The notes beneath the pieces were generated by a model. That model was given only the letters and a program-made list of their open reading frames with translations, did no database searches and was not told the DNA's origin. Both the position numbers and the translations under genes were made by a program. This document shows, one piece after another, positions 43,487 to 52,161 of a stretch of DNA of 64,000 bases. This DNA comes from Fodinibius sp964490705 (GTDB lineage: Bacteria; Bacteroidota; Rhodothermia; Balneolales; Balneolaceae), in NCBI GenBank assembly GCA_964490705.1, contig CAZBCG010000015.1, positions 1 through 64,000 of the forward strand, in the 5' to 3' direction. The stretch's first letter is position 1. Every line of letters begins with the position of its first letter.

Positions 43487-44793
43487 TCAATTTAGAGCTT
43501 CATTGCCTTCATTCATATAAATTGCAGTTTCGCCATTTCCGGTTATAGCGATATCGATTCTGTTATTGCCATTGAGATCGCCCAAGGCTACCGAGCCGTT
43601 AGAAACACCTGTGAGGTCGGCTTCTGCTTCTGAGAAGTTGGCTTCCTCCTCATTCAAGTAAACAGTAGATTCCCCTTGGCCGGCAGTAACAATGTCGATT
43701 CTGTTGTTGCCGTTGAGGTCGCCGAGAGCCACGGAGCCGTTGGAGATGCCGCTGAGTCCGGCGTCGGCTTGCTCAAAGGAGCCGTTGTCATTGTTCAGGT
43801 ACAGGCGGGCAATATCTTGGCCATTAGAGTTTTCACCGGTGAGGACAATGTCGATTCTGTTATTGCCATTGAGGTCACCCAGGGCTACTGACCCATTGGA
43901 AACCCCAGTAAGCCCGGCTTCAGCTTGTGAGAAATTGGCTCCGCCTTCGTTCAAGTAAACAGTAGATTCCCCTTGGCCGGCAGTAACAATGTCGATTCTG
44001 TTGTTGCCGTTGAGGTCNNNNNNNNNNNNNNNNNNNNNNNNNNNNNNNNNNNNNNNNNNNNNNNNNNNNNNNNNNNNNNNNNNNNNNNNNNNNNNNNNNN
44101 NNNNNNNNNNNNNNNNNTAGATTCCCCTTGGCCGGCAGTAACAATGTCGATTCTGTTGTTGCCGTTGAGGTCACCGAGTGCCACCGAGCCGTTGGAGATA
44201 CCGCTGAGTCCGGCGTCGGCTTGTTCAAAGGAGCCGTTGTCATTGTTCAGGTACAGGCGGGCAATATCCTGACCATCGGAGTTTTCACCGGTGAGGACAA
44301 TGTCAATCCTGTTATTACCATTGAGATCGCCCAGGGCTACTGACCCGTTGGAAACGCCCGTAAGTCCGGCCCCTGCTTCTGAGAATTGCCCTTCTCCCTG
44401 GTTGAGATAAACGGTAGATTCGCCTTGTCCGGCAGCCACAATGTCGATTCTGTTATTCCCGTTGAGGTCGCCAAGTGCCACTGACCCATTAGAGATGCCG
44501 CTGAGTCCGGCGTCGGCTTGTTCAAAGGAGCCGTTGTCATTGTTTAGGTACAAGTTGGTAATATCTTGGCCGTCCGAGTTTTCACCGGTGAGCGCAATGT
44601 CAATCCTGTTATTTCCATTGAGATCACCCAATGCTACCGAAGAATTAGCAACTCCTGGCAGGTTGGTATCTATTTTTGAAAAATTGAATTCATCTAAAGC
44701 TTCTTCCACTTTATCTTTTACTATATCGCAACTAGCAAATGTGAGTATGAATGATAAAATTAGAACTGTAGAAACCTTGTCTGCAGATTTCAT
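43487..44793 (-). CDS. FG-GAP/VCBS repeat lipoprotein interrupted by an assembly gap
   Basis: A lipoprotein (MKSADKVSTVLILSFILTFASC; lipobox FASC) with a strong Shine-Dalgarno (AAGGAGAG) before ATG 44793. The rest is nearly identical repeats, each starting SVALGDLNGNNRIDI, the calcium-loop motif of FG-GAP proteins. A 52-residue unit (with TGENSDGQDI) alternates with a 47-residue unit (with AGQGES), giving a 99-residue, 297-base super-repeat. 100 N (44018-44117) break the gene, and the two sides are in different frames. Restoring the 297-base period puts the true gap at 242 bases and also restores one frame, giving about 482 residues. It probably forms a surface beta-propeller. Confidence 0.85.
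44018..44117. other. Assembly gap (100 N)
   Basis: Exactly 100 N, the customary placeholder for a gap of unknown size, lies inside the tandem repeats of the FG-GAP gene. Repeat spacing on either side predicts that the real gap is 242 bases, or 242 plus a multiple of 297. Confidence 0.95.
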
Positions 44794-44897
44794 AATCTCT
44801 CCTTGTAATGATTTTATTTTAATTAAACCTATATCCGTTTTCTTAACATAATAAACGAGAAAATTGAATTGCAAACGGCCTTAAAAGCGGCGTGGTA

Positions 44898-45734
44898 CTA
44901 ATTTAATATAACTTCTGGATTTAAAATCATGTCATTGGGAATGCTATCGGGATTGATCCCCAGTCCAAAGAGCGCATAATCATATTTGGCAGGATCTTCG
45001 GGATCCAAAAGCCGCAAGGCTTCGGTAAGTTCCTGCACCGCCCACCAGTCGTTGTACGTGCGGGTGAGCAGTCCCAGGGCACGAGCCTGCCGAGCCACGT
45101 GCACATCCAGCGGGACCATCAGTTCCGATTTAGGGATGAAATTCATCAATCCCAAATCAACGGGACTTTGCTTGCGGACGGCCCATCGGAGATATAAATA
45201 GAGTCTTTTGCACGAGCTTTTTTTATCTGCATTGGATACGTGTTTGCGCGTGCGCTGCGGGGCCTCGGGATGCTGGGCAAAAAACTGCTCGTGGAAAACA
45301 GACATCAGCGGCCGATCGTTTTGTACCGCTCGTTCTTGGCAATGTTCCCAGAACGTTTCAAATGATCCGAAATCCAACAAAATAGACTGCAGGATTTTCG
45401 TCAGCCATTTCATATCCACCGGCTTAAAGGTTCGGTGTTTGAATCCCTCAAAGCGTTTGGCATCGCGATCAGAAAAATTGCTGATAAATTTCGTCGGCTG
45501 ATTATCCATGCGGTCCAGCAAGTCGCGCACTTTTCGGATCACTACATCGCGACGTCCCCAGGCCATGGTCGCGGCAAAAAATCCCGCCAGCAGCTGATCC
45601 TCCTTGTCATTGAATGCGTGCATAAATAGCACGGGGTCGTCATCGATGTATTCCGGCTGTTCGATGCGATCCACCCAGTGGTCTAAGAAAGGACGCAGCT
45701 CTTTAATTTGATCTTCAGAACGTTTTTGGAGCAC
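44898..45734 (-). CDS. TIGR02757 family protein
   Basis: A 278-residue soluble protein starting at GTG 45734. Blocks typical of TIGR02757 are DDPVLFMHAFNDKEDQL, AATMAWGRRDVVIRKV, FKHRTFKPVDM and the end YALFGLGINPDSIPND. The helical make-up recalls HhH DNA-glycosylase-like folds, but no activity is known. The FG-GAP gene follows 104 bases downstream, and a second diverged copy of this gene's last 36 codons lies beyond it at 43208-43315. A dispersed palindromic repeat is upstream. Confidence 0.88.
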   Translation of the reverse strand: MLQKRSEDQIKELRPFLDHWVDRIEQPEYIDDDPVLFMHAFNDKEDQLLAGFFAATMAWGRRDVVIRKVRDLLDRMDNQPTKFISNFSDRDAKRFEGFKHRTFKPVDMKWLTKILQSILLDFGSFETFWEHCQERAVQNDRPLMSVFHEQFFAQHPEAPQRTRKHVSNADKKSSCKRLYLYLRWAVRKQSPVDLGLMNFIPKSELMVPLDVHVARQARALGLLTRTYNDWWAVQELTEALRLLDPEDPAKYDYALFGLGINPDSIPNDMILNPEVILN

Positions 45735-45771
45735 AACTTCTACAGGTAAAAGGATTACGAATTAAACATCG

Positions 45772-45850
45772 TGTCATGCTGAACTTGTTTCAGCATCTAA
45801 CTCTTATACTATTTAAAAACACAAGATCCTGAAACGAGTTCAGGATGACA
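45772..45850. repeat. Dispersed palindromic repeat, TGTCATGCTGAA type (copy 2)
   Basis: TGTCATGCTGAACTTGTTTCAGCATCT is followed by about 25 AT-rich bases and then AGATCCTGAAACGAGTTCAGGATGACA, the same design as 4741-4815, with about 80% identity in the conserved arms. The outer ends and both inner hairpins are complementary. It lies between mutY and the TIGR02757 gene. Confidence 0.85.
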
Positions 45851-45880
45851 TGTTATTTTTATCTTTCCAATCTAAAGCTT

Positions 45881-45902
45881 TGTGAAGCGTCCACGCTTCA
45901 CA
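45881..45902. repeat. Perfect hairpin TGTGAAGCGT-cc-ACGCTTCACA
   Basis: Two 10-base arms around CC, flanked by AGCTT and AAGCT that extend the symmetry. It lies 20 bases beyond the mutY stop and could end mutY transcription, although no T run follows on the minus strand. Confidence 0.7.
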
Positions 45903-45922
45903 GTAAGCTGCACGTTATAAGG

Positions 45923-47017
45923 TTATATTTCCAGTTCCTGCTGACCGTTATCGATATTCATCAATTTATCGGTGAGCTTGCGGTTGGCTTTCGGGAAGGG
46001 ATAATCTTCCAGCTCGTCGATTGAAATCCAGCGAATTTCCTGGCTGGTTTTGGGTTTTGGATCCCCACCTTCCAAAGCGCACAAATACGCATGCATCGTA
46101 ATCTTAAAGTGGGAATACGCATGATCGAGTTTCATAAACGGTTTGGTGATGGAAACCTCAACCCCCAGCTCTTCTTTGAGTTCACGGATAACCGTTTCTT
46201 CCATTTCTTCACCGTCATCCTGCTTGCCACCGGGGAATTCCCACATGCCGCCCAGCATCGCATCTTCGGGACGCAGAGCAATGAGCACCTCGTCATCATC
46301 ATTCATAATAATACCTACACCAATTTGGTGATGCGGTCGTTTTTTGGCCGGTGATTTATAAGGAATTTCATCGGTTTTGACCGTTTTATAAGCCACACAA
46401 TTTGCTTGCAGCGGGCACTTCTCACAATCGGGATTGGATGGAGTGCAAACGGTTGCGCCGAGTTCCATCACCGCCTGATTAAAATCACCGGGACGCTCAT
46501 CCGAAATCAAATCGTCGGCATAATCCTGAATAGTGTTCTTCGTCTTGGTACTGCGCACATCATCCTCAATACCGAAATAGCGACTTAGCACACGAATTAC
46601 ATTACCATCCACAACCGCATGCTTTTTTTGATAGGCAATACTCAGCACGGCCGAAGCGGTGTAAGGTCCCACACCTTTGAGCTCATTAATTTCGTCCCAC
46701 GTATCGGGCACCTTGCCGTCAAATTCTTCAACCACCAGTTTCGAGGCATCGTGGAGATGGCGGGCGCGGCTGTAATATCCGAGTCCTTCCCACACTTTGA
46801 GTACGTCTTGCTGATCGGCCTCGGCCAGATCATGCACAGTGGGGAAGCGCTCCATAAATCGCTCGAAATAGGGCGTGGCCTGATCGACGCGCGTCTGCTG
46901 GAGCATAATCTCGGAGATCCATATTTTATAGGGATCGCCGCAATCGCGCCACGGCATATCGCGTTTATTTTTGTCGTACCAAGCCAACAAATTATTCTGG
47001 AAATCGGTATCGGTCAA
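45923..47017 (-). CDS. mutY: A/G-specific adenine glycosylase MutY
   Basis: A 364-residue repair enzyme that removes adenine opposite 8-oxoguanine. It has the catalytic Glu in EIMLQQTRV, the helix-hairpin-helix ELKGVGPYTASAVL, the catalytic Asp in PGDFNQAVMELG, four iron-sulfur cysteines spaced C-x6-C-x2-C-x5-C (CTPSNPDCEKCPLQANC), and a C-terminal NUDIX-like 8-oxoG recognition domain (about 230-350). The start is TTG at 47017; a later Met would remove the first helix. It follows the secreted Ig-like protein gene by 35 bases on the same strand. Confidence 0.95.
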   Translation of the reverse strand: MTDTDFQNNLLAWYDKNKRDMPWRDCGDPYKIWISEIMLQQTRVDQATPYFERFMERFPTVHDLAEADQQDVLKVWEGLGYYSRARHLHDASKLVVEEFDGKVPDTWDEINELKGVGPYTASAVLSIAYQKKHAVVDGNVIRVLSRYFGIEDDVRSTKTKNTIQDYADDLISDERPGDFNQAVMELGATVCTPSNPDCEKCPLQANCVAYKTVKTDEIPYKSPAKKRPHHQIGVGIIMNDDDEVLIALRPEDAMLGGMWEFPGGKQDDGEEMEETVIRELKEELGVEVSITKPFMKLDHAYSHFKITMHAYLCALEGGDPKPKTSQEIRWISIDELEDYPFPKANRKLTDKLMNIDNGQQELEI

Positions 47018-47052
47018 AGGACTAAAACAGATCAGAAAAGTTAAAAAGAGTA

Positions 47053-48615
47053 CTAATTGCCCGAATTTTCGCGCTGGGTATTTTCAACTACTTTAATGGT
47101 AATGTCAGTAGATTTTGCCGCCCCATACTGGTCGGTGGCAATAACCCGGAACTGATTTTCTCCCACCTGACGAGCTTCCGGGGTCCAGCTGAACATCCCC
47201 GTTGATTCATTAATCGAAGCTCCGTCCGGCATATCCACACCCAGAAACCGTACCAGATCTTTATTCATTCCATCGGGATCGGTAGCCTGAATAGGCAGGG
47301 TAAACTCTTCGCCCACGGGAATGCTGATCGGCCGAATGGGTGCAAACCGAGGTGGTGCATTAAACGACCGAACCTCGATATTAAAGCTGGTGCTGTCGGT
47401 TTGTCCGCCGCTGGCCGTAGCTATCAATTTCACCGTGTGTTGCCCAACATCATCCGAAGTGGGTTGCCAGTAAAAACTGTTTCCGCGCACGCTGGCGTTG
47501 CTGATATCCCGAGAGTTATAAGTGATTTTAACAGCATTGGCAGGCACATTCCCATTAAAAGTAATCGGCAACAATAGTGGTTTGGAATGCGGTACATTTT
47601 GATTGGGGATCTCCTGTAAACTCAGTGTGCCCGAAAAATTTACTTGGTTGTTGCTACTTTGCTGTGACCCTGTATTCTGAGCCGAAGATGTAACCTTGCT
47701 TATTTGATTATATTCGCACAGCCAGAGAACACCTTTGGCAACGGTAAAGTAATTATTTGCCTTGCGATCTTTCTTCCAGAGTTCGGGACTGCGATTTTTG
47801 TAGGATGTCCACAGCCGATTGGAGGTGCCGCGAATAATCAGCCAGTCGCCCCAGGCTTCAATTTTATTGACCGTTTCGCCGATGTTGCCCAGCCCGGCCA
47901 GGTTCGCCTTGGCATCAATCTCAAAAATATTTCCATCGGGATCCGAACCAAACAGCGTATTGTTGACGAGAAAAATCCGATTCAAGGGATGGGTTAAATC
48001 AACCGTTTGTTGCAGCGAAATTTCTTTGGATTCGGGATCTTCTTTAAACCGATATAATTTTTTGTCTTTTGAAAGCGCAAAGAGCTGGTTGCCGCTTACT
48101 TCCAGATCCCGAATAAAGACATCGCTTAATTTCGAGCGATTTACAAATGTAACCGTCGAATCAACTGATGCGGGAGTGCGCAGTGACAATTTGCCGATGC
48201 CCTTATCACCGAGTGCCACATACAGGTTTTGTCCAATGCGTTTGGCATCCAGCGGATTGGTGGGAAGATATGTCGATGAATATACGCCCAGCACCGAAGT
48301 GGGTTCGAGCACGGTAAGTCGACGGCTGTCACCGAATAGGTATGCAAAGCGGATATCGGCCGTTACCGTATTGCCGCGCTGTTCCATCCCCGTTGAGGAA
48401 TACAGCCACTGCAGCGTATCGGGATGTGTTCGAAAAACCGCCATGCCTTCGGAATCCGACAGCGCATACAGGTGTGCGGGAGAGCTATCCATGGTAATCA
48501 TGGACGGAATCTCCATCACATAGGAATAATCTTTCTCGAGGGTGGGTTGGGCGACCGTGGTTGTAGCAATTGTGAATAGAAAAACGGAAAATAATACTGA
48601 CCAAGATGTCTTCAT
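47053..48615 (-). CDS. Secreted protein with propeller-like and Ig-like (cadherin-type) domains
   Basis: About 520 residues. ATG at 48615 is chosen because it starts a signal peptide (SVLFSVFLFTIATTTVAQ). Residues about 30-300 are short repeating beta segments of WD/PQQ-propeller character. Two beta-sandwich domains follow, the second (about 425-510) being a putative-Ig/cadherin-like domain with IQATDPDG and GMFSWTPEARQVGENQFRV. No membrane anchor is seen at the C-terminus. It probably acts in the periplasm or at the cell surface; the function is unknown. It starts 4 bases after the SDR gene ends, so the two are co-transcribed. Confidence 0.7.
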   Translation of the reverse strand: MKTSWSVLFSVFLFTIATTTVAQPTLEKDYSYVMEIPSMITMDSSPAHLYALSDSEGMAVFRTHPDTLQWLYSSTGMEQRGNTVTADIRFAYLFGDSRRLTVLEPTSVLGVYSSTYLPTNPLDAKRIGQNLYVALGDKGIGKLSLRTPASVDSTVTFVNRSKLSDVFIRDLEVSGNQLFALSKDKKLYRFKEDPESKEISLQQTVDLTHPLNRIFLVNNTLFGSDPDGNIFEIDAKANLAGLGNIGETVNKIEAWGDWLIIRGTSNRLWTSYKNRSPELWKKDRKANNYFTVAKGVLWLCEYNQISKVTSSAQNTGSQQSSNNQVNFSGTLSLQEIPNQNVPHSKPLLLPITFNGNVPANAVKITYNSRDISNASVRGNSFYWQPTSDDVGQHTVKLIATASGGQTDSTSFNIEVRSFNAPPRFAPIRPISIPVGEEFTLPIQATDPDGMNKDLVRFLGVDMPDGASINESTGMFSWTPEARQVGENQFRVIATDQYGAAKSTDITIKVVENTQRENSGN

Positions 48616-48619
48616 AAAA

Positions 48620-49594
48620 TTATAACCAATGATGTCGTTGATACCAGTGAATTGTGCGCGAAATACCTTCGCCCAGCGAGTATTCGGGCACATAGCCAAG
48701 TTCCTTTTCGGCCTTTTCGCTGGAGCAAGTCCATTCTAAAATAAGTTCTTTTGCTTTTTCTCTGTTTAGAACGGGATAAATTCCAAAAAATGATGCAGTT
48801 TTTTCAACCGTACCGGCGATTTTTTTTACAAACTTAGGTTTCACATAAATCGGCACCGTCTTTTTACCCAACACTTTGGATGTAGTTCCCCGAATCTCAT
48901 TCCAGGTGTGCACCTTATCATCCGTAATAAAATAGGTGTGCACGCCCGGTCTTTTATGGGCAGTCGCTTTTAGGATGCCATTTACTACATCACCTACATA
49001 AACCATTGAAATGCGCGGTCGTTCGCCGTTGCCGATGATGGGGCAGATGCGCTTATTCATCATCTTGAAAAAGGCATAGATCTGATCTTCGCGCGGACCG
49101 TAAACTGCCGGGGGACGTAAAATAGTGATGGAGGTTTCATCATTCGCCAGCTCGTGAACTTTTTGCTCCATCTCTTTTTTTGATTTTCCATAATTGCTAA
49201 CGGGATTCATCGGCTGATCTTCGGTAATCGGTCCGTTTTCACTGGGCCCTACCGCTGCAAGTGATGAAAGTACTACTATTTTGGGGACGCCTTCCTTTTG
49301 GGCAATGCGCAACAGGTTTTCGGTGGCATCCACATTGGCATGCCGTAGCTGATCGTAGGAGGAGGCCATGACACGGCCGGCGATATGAAAAATAACATCC
49401 ACATCTTTGACTGCCTTTTTAAGCACAGCGAGGTCATCAAGATCACCTTTGACGCGTGTAAATTCTTTGCCCTTGAGCCACTTTTCGTTGTTGCGAATCA
49501 GGCAGCGAACGTCTGAATATTCCTCTGATTCGATTAAACGGTCTGCCAGGTGGCTTCCAATAAAACCAGTTCCGCCAGTTACGAAGGCTTTCAT
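48620..49594 (-). CDS. Extended SDR: NAD-dependent epimerase/3-beta-HSD-like reductase
   Basis: A 324-residue enzyme; ATG 49594 is preferred over the TTG one codon upstream. The Rossmann motif VTGGTGFIGSHLADRL (5-20) binds NAD(P), and SSLAAVG together with YGKSK (Tyr-x-x-x-Lys) supply the catalytic Ser, Tyr and Lys. It is of the dihydroflavonol-reductase/3-beta-HSD branch. It is divergent from the glycosyltransferase and serine-palmitoyltransferase-like genes. Caulobacter CerR, the ketosphinganine-type reductase of ceramide synthesis, is an enzyme of this general class, so a lipid-reducing role is possible but unproven. Confidence 0.82.
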   Translation of the reverse strand: MKAFVTGGTGFIGSHLADRLIESEEYSDVRCLIRNNEKWLKGKEFTRVKGDLDDLAVLKKAVKDVDVIFHIAGRVMASSYDQLRHANVDATENLLRIAQKEGVPKIVVLSSLAAVGPSENGPITEDQPMNPVSNYGKSKKEMEQKVHELANDETSITILRPPAVYGPREDQIYAFFKMMNKRICPIIGNGERPRISMVYVGDVVNGILKATAHKRPGVHTYFITDDKVHTWNEIRGTTSKVLGKKTVPIYVKPKFVKKIAGTVEKTASFFGIYPVLNREKAKELILEWTCSSEKAEKELGYVPEYSLGEGISRTIHWYQRHHWL

Positions 49595-49628
49595 CAAATT
49601 TTGTATATTTGGGAGCTTTACGAGATTC

Positions 49629-49689
49629 TAATCGGCGCCTGTAACGTTGGTTTTGAAGAACAAAAAAGTCCAAAACCAAACGCCGATTA
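49629..49689. repeat. Long interrupted inverted repeat in the SDR-GT4 divergent region
   Basis: TAATCGGCG (49629-49637) pairs with CGCCGATTA (49681-49689), and TTGGTTTTG (49647-49655) pairs with CAAAACCAA (49671-49679). The two stems stack, with a 9-base bulge on one side and a single base on the other, closed by an A-rich 15-base loop. It may be a structured leader or a repeat element. Only one copy is in this window. Confidence 0.6.
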
Positions 49690-49775
49690 CACGAATTAAG
49701 TTATTAATGCTTATAGAAATAAGTAATCTTGACGCTCCGTTAAGATACAAATATGAATGATGTATTGGAAAATTT

Positions 49776-50930
49776 ATGAGTGATCTTCGAGTAGCAATTT
49801 TCACTGGAAATTATAATCACATTCAGGATGGGGTTTCGCTTACGCTCAATCGGCTGGTGGCTTTCCTGGAAGACAACAATATCCCCGTTATTGTTTTTGG
49901 TCCCACCGTTGATGAGCCTGAAATCAATCACGAAGGAGAGTTTGTTTCGGTGCCGTCGGTACCGATGCCGGGTCGTCCGGAGTATCGTATTACGGTGGGA
50001 TTTCCGGAGTCTGCCCAGAACCGACTGCGCGAATTTGATCCCACCCTAATTCATTTGGCTACTCCCGATGTACTGGGATTTCGAGCAATGCGCTGGGCGC
50101 AGGCCAACGATATTCAGATTGTATCCTCGTACCATACGCATTTTACCAGCTATTTAAAGTATTACAACCTGGAGATGTTGAAGCTGCTCGGCTGGAAGTA
50201 TCTGGGGTGGTTTTACAGCCAGTGTAAGCACATTTATGTGCCTTCTCCCTCAATGGCCGATGAACTCAATGAAGAGGGCATTGATGAAGGTATCCGTATT
50301 TGGGCGCGTGGTGTAAATACTGATGATTTTAATCCCAGTTTTCGAGATATGGAATGGCGTCGCTCGGTGGGTTTTGAGGATAATGAAAAAGTCGTCACCT
50401 TTGTTTCGCGTCTGGTGTGGGAAAAAAATCTCCAGACCTTTGTGGATACGATCAAAAAGCTGCAGCAAACGCACTCCGATGTACGGGCAATGATTGTAGG
50501 TGATGGTCCTGCTAAAAAAGAGCTCGAACACATGTTGCCGAAGGCTCATTTCACCGGATTTGTTACCGGCGATGATTTGAGTTGTGCTTATGCCAGCAGT
50601 GATGTGTTTCTGTTTCCGTCCGAGACCGAAACCTTTGGTAATGTGACACTGGAGGCGATGTCGAGCGGATTGCCGTGCGTGGTAGCCGATGCTACGGGCA
50701 GCCGGTCGCTGGTAGAGTCGGGGGTCAATGGATTTTTAGCGCCCCCCCGAGATACCAAGGCTTTTGCCGAACGGGTATCCCAAATTATAGACGATCATTC
50801 ACTTTGGAAAGAAATGGGGCAGGCTGCTCGGCAAAAGGCTATTGCCTATTCTTGGGAAAATGTGAACGGACAGCTGCTCGAAAACTATCGCGAAGCGATG
50901 GAAGAACCACGTCCGGCGCTCAAATTTTAG
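49776..50930 (+). CDS. GT4 family glycosyltransferase (MgtA/SqdX-like)
   Basis: A 384-residue GT-B fold enzyme. The N-terminal domain has IFTGNYNHIQDGVS and LIHLATPDVLGFRAMRWA; the C-terminal nucleotide-sugar domain has VTFVSRLVWEKN, IVGDGPAKKEL and the E-x7-E motif in FPSETETFGNVTLEAMSSG. It resembles glycosyltransferases that put hexoses or sulfoquinovose on lipid acceptors (MgtA and SqdX types). It is the first of three GT4 genes leading to the serine-palmitoyltransferase-like gene. Confidence 0.88.
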   Translation: MSDLRVAIFTGNYNHIQDGVSLTLNRLVAFLEDNNIPVIVFGPTVDEPEINHEGEFVSVPSVPMPGRPEYRITVGFPESAQNRLREFDPTLIHLATPDVLGFRAMRWAQANDIQIVSSYHTHFTSYLKYYNLEMLKLLGWKYLGWFYSQCKHIYVPSPSMADELNEEGIDEGIRIWARGVNTDDFNPSFRDMEWRRSVGFEDNEKVVTFVSRLVWEKNLQTFVDTIKKLQQTHSDVRAMIVGDGPAKKELEHMLPKAHFTGFVTGDDLSCAYASSDVFLFPSETETFGNVTLEAMSSGLPCVVADATGSRSLVESGVNGFLAPPRDTKAFAERVSQIIDDHSLWKEMGQAARQKAIAYSWENVNGQLLENYREAMEEPRPALKF

Positions 50931-50961
50931 ATCTAATGTTGGTAGGAAAGCGTTTTCTTGT

Positions 50962-52137
50962 ATGAAAATTATAGATGTTGCCGAATTTTATACCGATCAG
51001 GGTGGGGGCGTAAAAACCTATATCAACCAAAAGCTTGAAGCGGGAGCAAAGCATGGGCACGAAATTGTGATTGTTGCTCCAGGTGAAGACTGGGGCACCG
51101 AAGAGCGTTATGGCGGCCGGGTCATCTGGGTAAAAGGTCCGCGGCTGCCGGTTGATCCGCGCTATTATATTCTGTGGAGAGAAAAGGCGGTACATCGCAT
51201 TCTGGATGATGAGCAGCCCGATGTGGTGGAAGGGTCTTCGCCATGGACGGGCGGATGGTTTGTAGCTCGGTGGGGCGGACAGGCATTAAAGTCGTTTATC
51301 TTTCATCAGGATCCCGTAGCCGTTTATCCCCAAACGTTGCTGAGCGGATGGCTGGGCCGCAACAGGGTGGATAAGCTGTTTGGTTTTTACTGGCGATATC
51401 TAGAAAAATTGAGCAATAATTTTGATATGACGCTCGTCAGCGGTGATTGGCTGGCCGATCGCATTGAAACCTTTGGCGTCAAAAATCCGGTACCCGTGCC
51501 ATTTGGCATCGACAAAAGTTTTTTCAGCCCTGATAGGAGAGACGAGAAACTCCGAGCCGAGCTACTTGCCGATTTGGGATTGCCCGAAGAAGCAATCCTG
51601 CTGATTGCCATAAGCCGCCATCATCCCGAAAAGCGACTGGGCACAATTATCGAAGGATTTGAGAAGGCATCCCAGGATAAGCCCATGGGACTCATGGTTT
51701 TTGGGGATGGGCCAATCAGAAAATATATAAACTTTAAATCCCGGAATGTCGATAACCTGAAGATTATGGGTTTTACCGATAACCGGGAAAAGCTGGCGGA
51801 TATCTTGGCGTCATCCGATTATTTTGTGCATGGATCATCGGCCGAAACGTATGGCATTGTAGTGGCTGAATCGATTTGTAGCGGCATTCCGGTGGTGGTA
51901 CCCCAAAGAGGGGGAGCGGCAGACTTAGCAAGTCAAGGCTATGCCGAAACCTATGAGGGTGGTGATTCCCATACGCTGGCTGAAGCATTGAACCGAATTA
52001 TTGAGCGTGATCGCAGTTCGATGGTTGACGCTTGTGAGGAAGCAGCCCAACACGAAGTGGGTACAATGGATGATCACTTTGAGCTGCTTTTTGATACCTA
52101 TGAGGAGATGGTCGCGAAGCACGTGGCAAGCTCATAA
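50962..52137 (+). CDS. GT4 family glycosyltransferase
   Basis: A 391-residue GT-B enzyme 31 bases after the first GT4 gene. The N-terminal acceptor domain starts IDVAEFYTDQGGGVKTY. The C-terminal donor domain contains AISRHHPEKRLGTIIEGF, VFGDGPIRKY and the E-x7-E segment SSAETYGIVVAESICSGIPVV. It is distinct in sequence from its neighbour, so it probably adds a different sugar or uses a different acceptor. Cytoplasmic or membrane-peripheral. The substrate is unknown. Confidence 0.88.
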   Translation: MKIIDVAEFYTDQGGGVKTYINQKLEAGAKHGHEIVIVAPGEDWGTEERYGGRVIWVKGPRLPVDPRYYILWREKAVHRILDDEQPDVVEGSSPWTGGWFVARWGGQALKSFIFHQDPVAVYPQTLLSGWLGRNRVDKLFGFYWRYLEKLSNNFDMTLVSGDWLADRIETFGVKNPVPVPFGIDKSFFSPDRRDEKLRAELLADLGLPEEAILLIAISRHHPEKRLGTIIEGFEKASQDKPMGLMVFGDGPIRKYINFKSRNVDNLKIMGFTDNREKLADILASSDYFVHGSSAETYGIVVAESICSGIPVVVPQRGGAADLASQGYAETYEGGDSHTLAEALNRIIERDRSSMVDACEEAAQHEVGTMDDHFELLFDTYEEMVAKHVASS

Positions 52138-52161
52138 TCCTTTTTCAACTCTCAAACTCTT

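Noticed and set aside
43205..43495. 96-codon plus-strand open frame between rpsU and the FG-GAP gene
   Set aside because: It is antisense to the TIGR02757 3'-end remnant, which explains the open frame; the encoded protein has no features.
43487..44793. Regular direct repeats that might suggest a CRISPR array
   Set aside because: The repeats are coding (DLNGNNRIDI units), and the intervening sequence is also repeated, so there are no unique spacers.
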